Below are positions 6,376 through 16,018 of a DNA stretch of 44,498 bases, piece by piece. Where the stretch lies: positions 1 through 44,498 of the forward strand of contig NZ_MUGS01000048.1 in NCBI RefSeq assembly GCF_002222055.1, read 5' to 3'. The notes beneath the pieces are model-generated. The model was not told where the DNA came from and searched no databases. It worked only from the letters and a program-made list of their open reading frames with translations. Numbering within the stretch: position 1 is the stretch's first letter; each line of letters opens with the position of its first letter. The DNA is from Flavobacterium araucananum. Lineage in GTDB: Bacteria > Bacteroidota > Bacteroidia > Flavobacteriales > Flavobacteriaceae. The translations under genes were made by a program, and so were the position numbers.

Positions 6376-7935
6376 ATCCAGTTCTTTCTCAATCTTCCTG
6401 AAAATCTCTTCATTGACAGAACCGGATTTGTGCATTGATTCCAGTTTACCGCGTTCTACATTCAAGAGATCAATTTGTAGTTTGGTAAAATCGTTGAAGA
6501 TCTCCCCACCCATTAATTTTCCTTTTCCGAAAAAATTGGCTGGAAGTTCGGTTTTTTGAAGGCGGTTGAATTTTACTTCGTATTTGCTTTTTATATTGTG
6601 CAGTAAATCATCGTTGAGTAACGAAAAATTATCTTCGATATGGGTGATGGTTTGCGAAACGATCATGTTCCGAATTTCGTATTCTTCGGCAATTATGGAA
6701 TATGGTTCTACTTTTAATTTCTTGATCAGCCATGGCAAAGTAAGTCCCTGAATGACCAGGGTAGATAGTATCACGCAAAACACGAGATAAATAATCAGAT
6801 TTCGCAATGGGAATACTTCTGATTCGTTCATCATTAACGGAAGTGCCAAAGCTGCTGCCATCGACACCACACCACGCATTCCGGACCAGCCAAAAATAAT
6901 CATGTTCCGGAAATCGAATTCTTCCTGCAAACGGATTTTTTTACTGATAAATCTCGGAAGCAAAGTTGCCGGAATTACCCATAAAAAGCGCACCAGAATA
7001 ACGACCAAACTCACCGAAGCCCCCCAAATAAACAAAGACCAACCGGAATAATCGCCGATTCCTAACATAATTTGTCGCAACTGAAGCCCGATTAAGATAA
7101 AGATCAAACCGTTTAGGATATTCGTTAGAACACTCCAAATTGTTCCCGTCATGATTCGGCTTTCGTGTGTAAAAATTGTTCCTGATCGCGCCGAAAGAAA
7201 AAGACCGGTCGCCACTACGGCAAGAACACCCGAGGATTCAAAATGTTCTGCTATTAAATAAGAAGCAAAAGGCGTTAGCAAGGTCAGGGTAACTTCGATC
7301 ACCTCATCGCAAACAAACTTTTTATGAATATAACTCATGATATACCCAACGGCTAAACCTATGGCGATTCCTAAAACCGACATGACAACAAAATTTAATC
7401 CGGCTTGCCAGAGCACAAAATTTCCGGCTGTAATTGCCGTCAAAGCATATTTGTAAGCCACCAGACCACTCGCATCATTGACCAGACTTTCGCCTTCGAT
7501 AATGGCAATCAACCTTGGGTGCAAACCCAATCCTTTTGTTATAGAAGTGGCCGAAACCGCATCAGGCGGAGAAACAATTGCCCCCAATAAAAAAGCCAAC
7601 GGCCAGGAGATATCAGCTATCAACAGATGAGCGGCAACGGCTACAGCAACAGTCGTAAAAAGCACCAATCCTACAGCTGCCAAAGTAATGGGTCTAATGG
7701 TTTGTTTAAAATCTGACCAGCTGGTGTACCACGCTGCATGGTATAAAAGAGGTGGTAAAAAGACAATAAAAACCACTTCGGGACTTAAGGCAATTACCGG
7801 AAGACCCGGAATAACGCTAATGATTACACCACAAAGTACCAGTACAATTGGAATTGGGAAATTGTATTTTTTACTTATCAGGCTCAAAAAAGCCACCCCA
7901 AAAAGTAACATGATAATAACAGTAATATTTTCCAT
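6334..7935 (-). CDS. CPA1-family Na+/H+ antiporter
   Basis: A 533-aa inner-membrane exchanger that swaps cytoplasmic Na+ (or K+) for H+ for pH and salt balance. It has about 12 hydrophobic segments over residues 1-410. The family's ion-site motifs are plain: GAIVSPPDAVSATSI and EGESLVNDASGLVAY, which supply the conserved Asp residues, plus GWSGMRGVVSMAAALALP near the end of the membrane part. A soluble C-terminal tail of about 120 residues (EYEIRNMIVSQTITHIEDNF onward) is typical of bacterial NhaP/YjcE-type members. Monocistronic; its 3' end overlaps the degraded peptide island. GC is higher than in the island, which marks the return to core-like sequence. Confidence 0.9.
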   Translation of the reverse strand: MENITVIIMLLFGVAFLSLISKKYNFPIPIVLVLCGVIISVIPGLPVIALSPEVVFIVFLPPLLYHAAWYTSWSDFKQTIRPITLAAVGLVLFTTVAVAVAAHLLIADISWPLAFLLGAIVSPPDAVSATSITKGLGLHPRLIAIIEGESLVNDASGLVAYKYALTAITAGNFVLWQAGLNFVVMSVLGIAIGLAVGYIMSYIHKKFVCDEVIEVTLTLLTPFASYLIAEHFESSGVLAVVATGLFLSARSGTIFTHESRIMTGTIWSVLTNILNGLIFILIGLQLRQIMLGIGDYSGWSLFIWGASVSLVVILVRFLWVIPATLLPRFISKKIRLQEEFDFRNMIIFGWSGMRGVVSMAAALALPLMMNESEVFPLRNLIIYLVFCVILSTLVIQGLTLPWLIKKLKVEPYSIIAEEYEIRNMIVSQTITHIEDNFSLLNDDLLHNIKSKYEVKFNRLQKTELPANFFGKGKLMGGEIFNDFTKLQIDLLNVERGKLESMHKSGSVNEEIFRKIEKELDLEETRLWMEMYEE

Positions 7936-8028
7936 TTCGAATTGTTTAGTGATTTTGGCGGTAATGAGAGTACGAATATAATATTTTTAAATCTTTGAGA
8001 AAACTATGAATGTACAGAGTCTTTTTTT

Positions 8029-8352
8029 GCCACAGATTAAAAGGATTAAAAAGTTTTTTATCTCAATGCCGAAAATAAGAAGCATCATATACCCCAACTA
8101 TGCGGATTTATGTAAAGTGAAACGCTTTTTTGGGATTTGCTAAACCTATGTTTCCAGGTGTTAAAAGATTTTTTCTCGCAGATTAAAAGGATCTAAAAGA
8201 TTTTTATCTCAATACCGAAAATAAGGAGCATCATATAACCCAACTATGCGAATTTATGTAAAGCGAAATGCTTTTTTTGCATTTGCTAAACCTATGTTTC
8301 TATGTGTTAAAATATTTTTTGCCACAGATTAAAAGGATTAAAAAGATTTTTT
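8029..8352. repeat. Tandem dispersed repeat: two 146-bp units plus a partial third
   Basis: Units begin at 8029 (GCCACAGATTAAAAGGATTA), 8175 (CTCGCAGATTAAAAGGATCT) and 8321 (GCCACAGATTAAAAGGATTA, only the first 32 bp). Each full unit contains AAGCATCATATA-like text, GTAAAGYGAAA, a T-rich stretch, and CCTATGTTTC ending in GTTAAAA. No ORF. A related sequence occurs at 11060-11115. These look like members of a genome-wide intergenic family. Confidence 0.85.
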
Positions 8353-8427
8353 TTTAATAGCTTATCTTTTTTATTTGAGATCAAAACATGTAGCAACTTT
8401 ATCAAAAATCATTATAATTCATTTATC

Positions 8428-8441
8428 CCGATAGCTATCGG
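8428..8441. repeat. 14-bp palindrome CCGATAGCTATCGG
   Basis: A perfect palindrome in the gap before the MscS gene. I recall similar CCCGATAGCTATCGGGA palindromes scattered through intergenic DNA of Bacteroidetes genomes, so it is more likely a dispersed element than a gene-specific operator. Confidence 0.6.
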
Positions 8442-8523
8442 AATGGTAAAAAGAAACTAGGTGACAAAATCTCTTTTAACCAAATTTTATCATAGTTTAC
8501 ATCATAAATAACCTAAAAAAAAT

Positions 8524-8531
8524 TACATTTG
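8524..8531 (+). promoter_or_regulatory. Bacteroidetes -7 box for the MscS gene
   Basis: TACATTTG is a perfect TAnnTTTG box 25 nt before the chosen ATG at 8557. No TTG -33 box is present at the usual spacing. The match supports a short leader and the ATG start rather than the upstream TTG. Confidence 0.55.
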
Positions 8532-8556
8532 AACCTTAAATTCATTGCCTTACATT

Positions 8557-10905
8557 ATGATTCAGAAAAGAAATTTTATTGGTATGCTTGCCTTACTGGC
8601 AGTCTTTTTTTATGCACCACTAACCTACTCTCAAACCACACCTAAAAAAACCGAAACCCGATCAAAACTATTTGAAGAATCTGCTACAGACAGCGATTAT
8701 TTAATGGCAATCGAAAAGGTGGGTGAAGTTTTAGAATCTGCTCACAATGACGCCGAGTTTGACGGAAACAGTCATCACTTATTTGGCGAAATCAAAAGAA
8801 CACAAAGCAAACTTGATCTTATTCTGGCAAGTTTAAAAGGAGCGAATCCTAATGTGCGCAATCAGCAAATGTATCGCATTGTGCTCAAAGAGATTCAGCA
8901 GGAACTTGACGATCAGAATGCAGCAATCAATTTACGCAATCAAAATCTTGAAAAAATTAAGAGGCGGGTAATCGATTTGCGCAAGGACACAACCCTAATG
9001 GCTCTTTTGAAGGATACGGTTCGTCGCAAGCAATTTAGCAAAGAATTCGCGAATCTTAAAAAGAGATACCTGACTACAGACAGTCTGATGACTAAAAATC
9101 AGGGAATTCTAAATACGAATAAAAGGATTACAGTACAAAGAAAAATTTCGGTTTCGAATGCCTTAATCGTAGTAGAGACCAGACTTGAGCAATCCGGAAT
9201 TAGCATGCTTAAAAAAGAATATCCTGCCTTATGGAGTACAAGCGATTCTGTCAATAAAAAAGTAGTAGGGCAAAATATCAAAGCCAAAGTAATCATCGAA
9301 GAAAATGTAGCTGCTTATTACCTCAGTTACAGAGCTGGCGGTCTGATCTCTTTATTTTTATTAATGGGATTACTGGGTTGGTACATTTCACGCAATTTAA
9401 AATACCTTAAAAGCAACGGACATACTGAAAACCTGGCTAAGTTTAACTTCAAATATTTAAACAGAGGTATTATACTTCCGGTCGCTGTTATTGGGCTTAA
9501 TATAGCCGTAGTAAGTAATTTGTATGCTCCGGCAATGTTTATCGAAATTATTCAGTTGGTACTTCTGGCAGTTATTACTTTTCTTTTTAAAGACAATTGG
9601 TCAAAAGGATCGATGCGCAATTGGGTCCTTTTGTTAATCTTATTTTTTATCCTGTGTTTCTTAGACCTTTTTATTGCAGTAGGATTTATACAACGTTGCG
9701 CTTTTATTGTGATCAATATTTTAGGAATTCGTTATGGTTTATTTCAGATCAAAAGCATCAAAGACCAACTTTATATTAAAGGATTTTTAAAATGGGCCAC
9801 TATAATTTTTATAGGTCTGAATGTTTTGGCAGTACTTAATAATATTTTCGGACGGGTTTCGCTTGCCAATATGTTAAGCCTTACCGCTTTTATCTCTATC
9901 ACTCAAATTGTCGCCCTGAGTGTACTTTTGAAAATAGTGTTAGAGATTATACTTTTACAAATTTACACCACAAGAGTTAAACGTGGCATCGAAAAGATTT
10001 TTGACTACGAAAGCTTGTCAGATACACTGAAAAAGCCTTTTATAATTGTCATTAGTTATATGTGGATTATCGTTATCGCAGCAAACCTGAATATCTGGGA
10101 ATCGTTGCGTACCGGATTGGCTACTTTATTAACACATCCTAATACGATTGGAAGCATCACTTTTACGTTAGGAAACATTGTATTGTTTTTTATCATCATC
10201 TGGGTTGCCCATTTATTACAAAATTATGTCGCTTACTTTTTTGGGGAAGTTGATGATGAAAACGAGGAAAACATCAACAAAAAACAACACTCTAAATTAC
10301 TCATCACCAGACTTGTTGTGTTAATTTGTGGTTATCTTCTGGCGGTTGCCGCATCCGGAATGCCATTAGACAAACTAAGTATTTTGCTGGGAGCTTTGGG
10401 TGTAGGTGTTGGACTTGGACTACAGAGTGTGGTTAATAATTTTGTTTCCGGTATTATTTTAATTTTTGATAAGCCTATCCAGATTGGTGACGTTATCAAT
10501 GTGAGCTCTGAAACCGGTCGTGTAAAATCGATGGGATTGCGTACCACCAAAATCAACTCAGCAAATGGTGCCGAAATTATTATCCCGAATGGTAATTTAC
10601 TATCTCAAAATATAACGAACTGGACCTATACGGACAATTTTAAATTGGTAGAAATTGCCATTGAAGTTACCGGAGACGTTTTGCCTGAAGATATTAACGC
10701 ACTTATCTTAGAATCTCTTGAAACTATGGAGTTGGTGAATAATACCAAACCTCCGCAAATTTATTACAACTCGATTTCAGAAGGGCAATTTAAACTGCTG
10801 GTAAAATTCTGGTGTAGTATTTACCGTACCGAAGAAAGCATCAGCAGCGCACGTCAAGTACTTTTTAGTAGTTTTAAAGCCAAAGGTTTAACCCTTTCAA
10901 CATAA
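8557..10905 (+). CDS. MscS-family mechanosensitive channel with large periplasmic N-terminus
   Basis: 782 aa from the ATG at 8557; an in-frame TTG at 8545 would add four residues but spoil the signal peptide. The signal is MIQKRNFIGMLALLAVFFYA. A helical, charged periplasmic part follows (about 25-260), then roughly ten membrane segments. The pore helix and beta domain are unmistakable near residues 610-680: GVGVGLGLQSVVNNFVSGII, then DKPIQIGDVI, then GRVKSMGLRTTKI and the PNGNLLSQNI block. It opens under membrane tension to release solutes during hypo-osmotic shock. The extra N-terminal domain resembles the layout of MscK/YbdG-like large channels. Monocistronic. Confidence 0.9.
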   Translation: MIQKRNFIGMLALLAVFFYAPLTYSQTTPKKTETRSKLFEESATDSDYLMAIEKVGEVLESAHNDAEFDGNSHHLFGEIKRTQSKLDLILASLKGANPNVRNQQMYRIVLKEIQQELDDQNAAINLRNQNLEKIKRRVIDLRKDTTLMALLKDTVRRKQFSKEFANLKKRYLTTDSLMTKNQGILNTNKRITVQRKISVSNALIVVETRLEQSGISMLKKEYPALWSTSDSVNKKVVGQNIKAKVIIEENVAAYYLSYRAGGLISLFLLMGLLGWYISRNLKYLKSNGHTENLAKFNFKYLNRGIILPVAVIGLNIAVVSNLYAPAMFIEIIQLVLLAVITFLFKDNWSKGSMRNWVLLLILFFILCFLDLFIAVGFIQRCAFIVINILGIRYGLFQIKSIKDQLYIKGFLKWATIIFIGLNVLAVLNNIFGRVSLANMLSLTAFISITQIVALSVLLKIVLEIILLQIYTTRVKRGIEKIFDYESLSDTLKKPFIIVISYMWIIVIAANLNIWESLRTGLATLLTHPNTIGSITFTLGNIVLFFIIIWVAHLLQNYVAYFFGEVDDENEENINKKQHSKLLITRLVVLICGYLLAVAASGMPLDKLSILLGALGVGVGLGLQSVVNNFVSGIILIFDKPIQIGDVINVSSETGRVKSMGLRTTKINSANGAEIIIPNGNLLSQNITNWTYTDNFKLVEIAIEVTGDVLPEDINALILESLETMELVNNTKPPQIYYNSISEGQFKLLVKFWCSIYRTEESISSARQVLFSSFKAKGLTLST

Positions 10906-10923
10906 AAAATTATAAAACAAACC

Positions 10924-11129
10924 CGTTGAGTGTAATTACTTCGTCTGTTCGCTTCGCTTGGGTCAATATATATAACACATAGAAACATAGATTTTTTTAG
11001 CTAAAAAGAATGCAAAAAGAAATACATTTCTTTCACATAGCCAGGCTATGTGTATTTTAAATAAGTGAAACGCCTTTTTTAAGGTCCAAAAGCTATGTTT
11101 CTATGCGTTAAAATAAAGTACACCCAACG
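10924..11129. repeat. Nested palindromic (MITE-like) element of about 206 bp
   Basis: Three inverted repeats sit inside each other: outer CGTTGAGTGTA (10924-10934) with TACACCCAACG (11119-11129, one mismatch); middle AACACATAGAAACATAG (10974-10990) with CTATGTTTCTATGCGTT (11093-11109, one mismatch); inner CACATAGCC (11034-11042) with GGCTATGTG (11044-11052). The right half (GTGAAACGCC...CTATGTTTCTATGCGTTAAAA) is related to the 146-bp repeat units at 8029-8352. No coding capacity. Confidence 0.75.
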
Positions 11130-11155
11130 ATAAAACCTGTTTAGATTATATCTTA

Positions 11156-11190
11156 AATCCTTCAAATATTTAATTTGGAGGATTTTTTTT
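11156..11190 (+). terminator. Strong intrinsic terminator
   Basis: AATCCTTCAAAT (11156-11167) pairs with ATTTGGAGGATT (11173-11184) through 12 bp with one G-U, a 5-nt loop, and eight T ending at 11190. It lies 250 nt past the MscS stop, beyond the palindromic element, and isolates it from the next operon. From here to 11469 (about 280 bp) I see no gene and no clear promoter box. Confidence 0.8.
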
Positions 11191-11469
11191 GAAGCAGATT
11201 TCCAACATAAACATTAAGATCACTAACTCTTTAAATTCAAAGACGTTAATTTAAGAACAAATCGATTACAGAATTAACCCTAAAAGCGTTAAAATTATCG
11301 GTATGCCCTTGATTACTTGTAATAGAATTAATCCTATCTTAGCAGAGTTAAATGAATTTTGGCATTAAATCAGTCTTAAAAAAAGGAGAAATAGCCTCTT
11401 AAAATTTTAGGTATTGCGCTAACCTCAGAATAGTTTAATTTTAAACCTATAAAAATTAGCATATTCAAA

Positions 11470-11919
11470 ATGAATAAACAGCATTACAATCTATTACTAG
11501 CCGATGATGATGAAGATGATTGCGCTTTTTTTAAAGAAGCCCTTGACGAATTGTCGCTTCCTGTATCTCTTGTGACTGTAAATGACGGAGTACAACTGAT
11601 GGATTTTTTAGCCCATAATTTCTCTACTAATTTGCCGGACATACTTTTTCTTGATCTCAATATGCCCCGAAAAAATGGTTCAGAATGCTTGACTGAAATA
11701 AAAGAAAAAGAAGAATACAAAAATCTTCCTGTTATTATTTTTTCTACCTCTCTCGACAATGACATTGTAGATCAGATGTTTAAAAAAGGTGCAACCTATT
11801 ACATTCGCAAACCGGGCGAATTCTCTAAATTAAAAAAAGTGATCGAAAATGCGCTAACCATAGCATTCGAAAATAATCTTAAACAACCTCTAAGAGAACA
11901 CTTTATACTGCAACCCTAA
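11470..11919 (+). CDS. Single-domain response regulator (Rcp1/CheY-like receiver)
   Basis: A 149-aa stand-alone receiver with no output domain. It has the acidic pocket ADDDEDD (residues 11-17), phospho-acceptor D62 in LFLDLNMP, the switch Ser/Thr in FSTS and the conserved Lys in YIRKPGEF. It would take phosphate from a kinase and act by protein contact or as a phosphate shuttle or sink. The histidine kinase gene starts 12 nt downstream, so the pair is surely co-transcribed. Receivers of this Rcp1-type subfamily are usually encoded beside phytochrome-like or multi-PAS kinases, which fits. Confidence 0.9.
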   Translation: MNKQHYNLLLADDDEDDCAFFKEALDELSLPVSLVTVNDGVQLMDFLAHNFSTNLPDILFLDLNMPRKNGSECLTEIKEKEEYKNLPVIIFSTSLDNDIVDQMFKKGATYYIRKPGEFSKLKKVIENALTIAFENNLKQPLREHFILQP

Positions 11920-11931
11920 CTGATTTTTAGA

Positions 11932-14900
11932 ATGAGTTTTACAAATAATACACATTATTTTTTGACCGATGGAGGCGAAATGGGAGCTCAGATTAGGGCC
12001 AAAGACTGGAGTAAAACATCTTTGGGAGATCCTGAAAACTGGCCACAAAGCCTTAAGACTATGGTTGCTGTAATGCTCAACAATCCGTTTGGAATGTACA
12101 TTGTATGGGGACAAGATTTTACGCAATTATACAACGACAGGTACAGCCAAATTCTGGGCTCAAAACATCCTAAAGCTTTAGGAATTAGTTCGCAAATTAC
12201 ATTTGCCGAAGCCTGGAATACTATTGCTCCTATGTTTGAGGATGTAATAAAAGGAAATTCTGTTAGTTTTCCTGATTTCAAATTGACATTAAGCCGAAAT
12301 GGATATGATGAAGATTGTTATTTTGATTTCTCGTATTGCCCAATCAAAAAAGAAGATGGCGAAGTAGGCGGTGTTTTGGTTACCGTGATCGAAACCACAG
12401 AAAAAGTAAAAGCCACAACAGCCCTCAAGCAAAGCAATACTCAATTTAAAAACAACATCATGCAGGCTCCCGTTGCCATGTGTGTCATGAGAGGTAAAGA
12501 TCACGTTGTAGAAATTGCAAACGCTCAAATGATTAAATTATGGGGAGTAGATGCCAGCGAAATTATTAATAAACCTGTTTTTGAAGCTTTGCCCGAAACC
12601 AGAAATCAATATCTCGAAGATGTTCTAAATAATGTTTACCATACCGGCGAGAAGTTTATCGCCAATGAACAATTGGTCAAATTACCCCGTAACGGTAAAA
12701 TAGAAGATACTTATCTCAATTTTGTATACGAAGCCCTAAAAGAAACTGACGGCAGTATATCTGGTGTTGTAGGCGTTGCGATAGAAGTTACAGATCAGGT
12801 ACTTTCCCGGTCGAAGGTCGAAGAAAGCGAGCAAAAAGTAAGAGAGCTGGTAGAAAATGCCCCTTTTCCGATTGCTTTGTATGTAGGCCAAGAAATGATT
12901 GTAGAACTAGCCAATGACTCTATTATTAAAGTATGGGGAAAAGGCAATAATGTTATCGGAAAATCATTTAAAGAGGTTCTTCCCGAACTTGATAATCAAT
13001 TGGTTTTTGAACAAATTAAAGAAGTTTTAAATACCGGAAAATCGTTTCATACCCAAAATACCCCTTTAGATCTTACTGTAGATGGAAAACTGGGCACTTA
13101 TTATTTTAATTACAGCTTAACACCCATCTACGATTTAAACGGGAATGTTTATGGTGTAATGAATACCGGTGTTGACCTGACTGACTTAAACCTAGCCAAG
13201 AAAAAAATCGAAGAAAGCGAGCAAAACTTACACAGTATGGTTTTGCAATCACCAATTGGTATTTGCGTTCTTGATGCAAACACGCTGGTAAGCGAAATTG
13301 TAAATGATAGTTTTGTTGAAGTTGCAGGAAAACCGCTTGAGCAAATTGCCGGAAAATACTATTGGGAAACTTTTGCCGAAGTAAAACCTTATTATGAAAA
13401 AGAACTTCAAAAAGTAGTCGATAAAGGTATTCCTTTTTTTGCCAATGAAGTAGAAATGATCCTCATCAGGCATGGCAGAGCAGAAAAAGTATATGTTACA
13501 TTTGTTTATGCCCCGCTAAAAAATACAGAAGGAGAAGTAACCAAAATTGCGATTTGGGTTCTCGATAATACACCACAGGTTATTGCAAGACAAAAAATTG
13601 AGGAAGCAGACAAACGTTTTAGAAATACAGTAAAACAAGCTCCTGTTGGAATCACCATTTTGCGTGGTCCGGAACATATTGTCGAAATGGCAAATGAAAC
13701 CTACCTAAAACTTGTAGGCAGAGAAGAATCTACATTTGTAAACAGACCTTTGTTTGATTCCCTGCCGGAAGTAAAAGAATCTGTAAGCGATCTTTTGGAT
13801 GGCGTTTTTACTACCGGAATTTCGTTTCATGGAAACGAAGTACCTGTACCCATAAACCGATATGGAAAACAGGAAATTTTCTATTTTGATTTTTTATACC
13901 ATCCTTTAAAAGAAGAAAACGGAGAAATTTCCGGGATTATAGTAACGGTTACAGAAGTAACTGAAAAAGTCGAAGCCAGAAAAAAAACAGAACTCAATGA
14001 GGAACGACTTAATATTATAGTCGAAGCCAGCGAATTGGGAACCTGGGAATTGAATGTAAAAACAAAAGACCTGCAATATTCTAAACGGTATCTTGAAATA
14101 GTTACCGGATTTAAAAACGAAGAAAGTCTAAGCCATCAACAATTGCTTAATCACGTACATCAGGATGATATGCACATACGGGAACGTGCGTTTAAAGAAG
14201 CCATTTCATCCGGATATATTCATTATGAAGCCCGATTAATATGGGACGATCAATCAATTCATTGGGTTGAGGCAAGAGGAAAAATGTTTTATGACGCTGA
14301 GAATAATCCCGAAAAATTGTTGGGAACCGTAAGAGATATTACAGACGAAAAAAATCATCAGCAGGAACTTGAAGCAAGCGAAAAAAGATTCCGTAAACTA
14401 GTCATGGAATCTCCTGTGCCAAAAGCGATCCTGAAAGGAAAAGATATGGTTATTGAAATGGTCAATGCCGCACTTTTGAAAAATATATGGCGAAAAAATG
14501 AAAGTGATGTTCAGGGCAAAAGTATATTAGAGGTGTTCCCGGAACTTAAAAAACAAAAATATGCCAAACTCCTAAATGAAGTTTACGCCAGCGGAAATGT
14601 ACACTCGGAGTCTGAATCATTGTTGTATTTAAACACAGATAACAGTGAACATAAAATGTATATTGATTTTGAATATGCACCGCAACGCGAATTAGACGAT
14701 ACGATTTCAGGAATAAAAATGACCCTGATTGATGTTACTGAAAAGGTCGAAGCCAGAAAAAAAATAGAAGAAAGCGAAAAAAAATTCCGCTCCCTAACCG
14801 AAAGTATTCCTCAACTTATCTGGGAAACAGACGAAAAAGGAAATGCATTGTTTACTTCTGGCAAATGGTTAGAATATACAGGCGTCGTACCTGCCGGTGA

Positions 14901-15912
14901 AGCCGAATGGAAAGCCATGATTCATCCTGATGACTTTGAACAAAACAAGAAAATATGGAGCAACAGCCTGGCAACAGGAGAAGTTTATAAAACAGATGTC
15001 AGGGTTTTAAGAAAAGACGGGACTTACAGATGGCATTCTGTAATTGGAGAACCTGTTTTGAACAAAGACAATAAAATTATTAAGTGGGTGGGCGCTTTTA
15101 CAGATATCCAGACAGAAAAAGCATTTACTCAGGAATTAGAAAAACAAGTTACGGCACGAACCAAAGAACTCGAGCAAAAAAATGTTGAATTGGAGCAAAT
15201 GAACAAAGAGCTTCAGTCTTTTGCCTACATTTCTAGTCATGATTTGCAGGAACCGTTACGAAAAATTCAAACCTTTGCAACGCAAATTATCGAGAGAGAA
15301 TCAGACAAGTTATCAGATTTTGGAAAGGATAAATTTCAACGTATGCAAAATGCCGCACAGCGAATGCAAACCCTTATAAACGATTTACTTTCGTATTCGA
15401 GAACCAACATTCAGGAAAGAAAATTCGAAAAAATCGATCTTTCTAAAATTATCGACGAAGTAAAAGAAGATTTAAAAGAAGAACTCGAGCAAAAAGGCGC
15501 TACAATCGAAATTAGCAAAACCTGCGAAGCCAGTATAATTCCATTTCAATTCAGACAATTATTGTACAACCTCGCCAGTAATTCGTTAAAATTTTCGAAT
15601 CCTGGTATTCCTACAGTAATAAAAATAAATTGCGAATTTGCCAAAGGAAAAAATTTAGACCATGATTCTTTATCACCGGAAACAAATTACTGCCATATTA
15701 GCCTTTCTGATAATGGTATTGGTTTTGAACCCCAATACAGCAAAAAAATATTCGAAGTATTTCAGCGTTTACACGGAAAAATGGAATACACCGGAACCGG
15801 GATTGGGCTTGCAATCGTAAAAAAAATTGTAGAAAACCATAACGGAATCATCACTGCAAAAGGCGAACAAAACAAAGGAGCTACTTTTGATATTTATATT
15901 CCTGTAGTTTAG
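11932..15912 (+). CDS. Soluble hybrid-sensor histidine kinase with eight PAS domains
   Basis: 1326 aa without membrane segments. PAS units begin near residues 40, 175, 305, 430, 560, 690, 820 and 950, recognised by recurring starts such as FRNTVKQAPVGITILRG and ends such as VTEVTEKVEARKK. The sixth and eighth look like PAS_3-fold sensors (LNHVHQDD, IHPDDFEQN). A coiled linker (TKELEQKNVELEQMNKEL) leads to the HisKA box SSHDLQEPLRKI with H1103. The ATPase follows, with N-box NLASNSLKFSN, DNGIGFEP and GTGIGLAIVKKI. There is no receiver domain of its own; the partner is the receiver gene just upstream. Likely ligands (redox, light, small molecules) cannot be read from the sequence. Confidence 0.93.
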   Translation: MSFTNNTHYFLTDGGEMGAQIRAKDWSKTSLGDPENWPQSLKTMVAVMLNNPFGMYIVWGQDFTQLYNDRYSQILGSKHPKALGISSQITFAEAWNTIAPMFEDVIKGNSVSFPDFKLTLSRNGYDEDCYFDFSYCPIKKEDGEVGGVLVTVIETTEKVKATTALKQSNTQFKNNIMQAPVAMCVMRGKDHVVEIANAQMIKLWGVDASEIINKPVFEALPETRNQYLEDVLNNVYHTGEKFIANEQLVKLPRNGKIEDTYLNFVYEALKETDGSISGVVGVAIEVTDQVLSRSKVEESEQKVRELVENAPFPIALYVGQEMIVELANDSIIKVWGKGNNVIGKSFKEVLPELDNQLVFEQIKEVLNTGKSFHTQNTPLDLTVDGKLGTYYFNYSLTPIYDLNGNVYGVMNTGVDLTDLNLAKKKIEESEQNLHSMVLQSPIGICVLDANTLVSEIVNDSFVEVAGKPLEQIAGKYYWETFAEVKPYYEKELQKVVDKGIPFFANEVEMILIRHGRAEKVYVTFVYAPLKNTEGEVTKIAIWVLDNTPQVIARQKIEEADKRFRNTVKQAPVGITILRGPEHIVEMANETYLKLVGREESTFVNRPLFDSLPEVKESVSDLLDGVFTTGISFHGNEVPVPINRYGKQEIFYFDFLYHPLKEENGEISGIIVTVTEVTEKVEARKKTELNEERLNIIVEASELGTWELNVKTKDLQYSKRYLEIVTGFKNEESLSHQQLLNHVHQDDMHIRERAFKEAISSGYIHYEARLIWDDQSIHWVEARGKMFYDAENNPEKLLGTVRDITDEKNHQQELEASEKRFRKLVMESPVPKAILKGKDMVIEMVNAALLKNIWRKNESDVQGKSILEVFPELKKQKYAKLLNEVYASGNVHSESESLLYLNTDNSEHKMYIDFEYAPQRELDDTISGIKMTLIDVTEKVEARKKIEESEKKFRSLTESIPQLIWETDEKGNALFTSGKWLEYTGVVPAGEAEWKAMIHPDDFEQNKKIWSNSLATGEVYKTDVRVLRKDGTYRWHSVIGEPVLNKDNKIIKWVGAFTDIQTEKAFTQELEKQVTARTKELEQKNVELEQMNKELQSFAYISSHDLQEPLRKIQTFATQIIERESDKLSDFGKDKFQRMQNAAQRMQTLINDLLSYSRTNIQERKFEKIDLSKIIDEVKEDLKEELEQKGATIEISKTCEASIIPFQFRQLLYNLASNSLKFSNPGIPTVIKINCEFAKGKNLDHDSLSPETNYCHISLSDNGIGFEPQYSKKIFEVFQRLHGKMEYTGTGIGLAIVKKIVENHNGIITAKGEQNKGATFDIYIPVV

Positions 15913-15936
15913 TTTTATTGGCAACACTAAAAAATA

Positions 15937-15975
15937 AAAAACGGAAATAACTTTTGTAAAGTTATTTCCGTTTTT
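15937..15975. terminator. Bidirectional terminator between convergent genes
   Basis: A perfect 18-bp stem (15937-15954 with 15958-15975) and a 3-nt loop TGT. The stem core is CGGAAATAACTTT, and A and T tracts at its ends serve both strands. It ends the kinase operon on the plus strand and the lipoprotein gene on the minus strand. Confidence 0.9.
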
Positions 15976-16018
15976 GTTTTAATTCTCCTTAAGAATTAAA
16001 GATTTTACTTTGGGTCGA

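Noticed and set aside
8029..8352. CRISPR-like repeats
   Set aside because: The units are 146 bp and continuous with no unique spacers; no cas genes are near.
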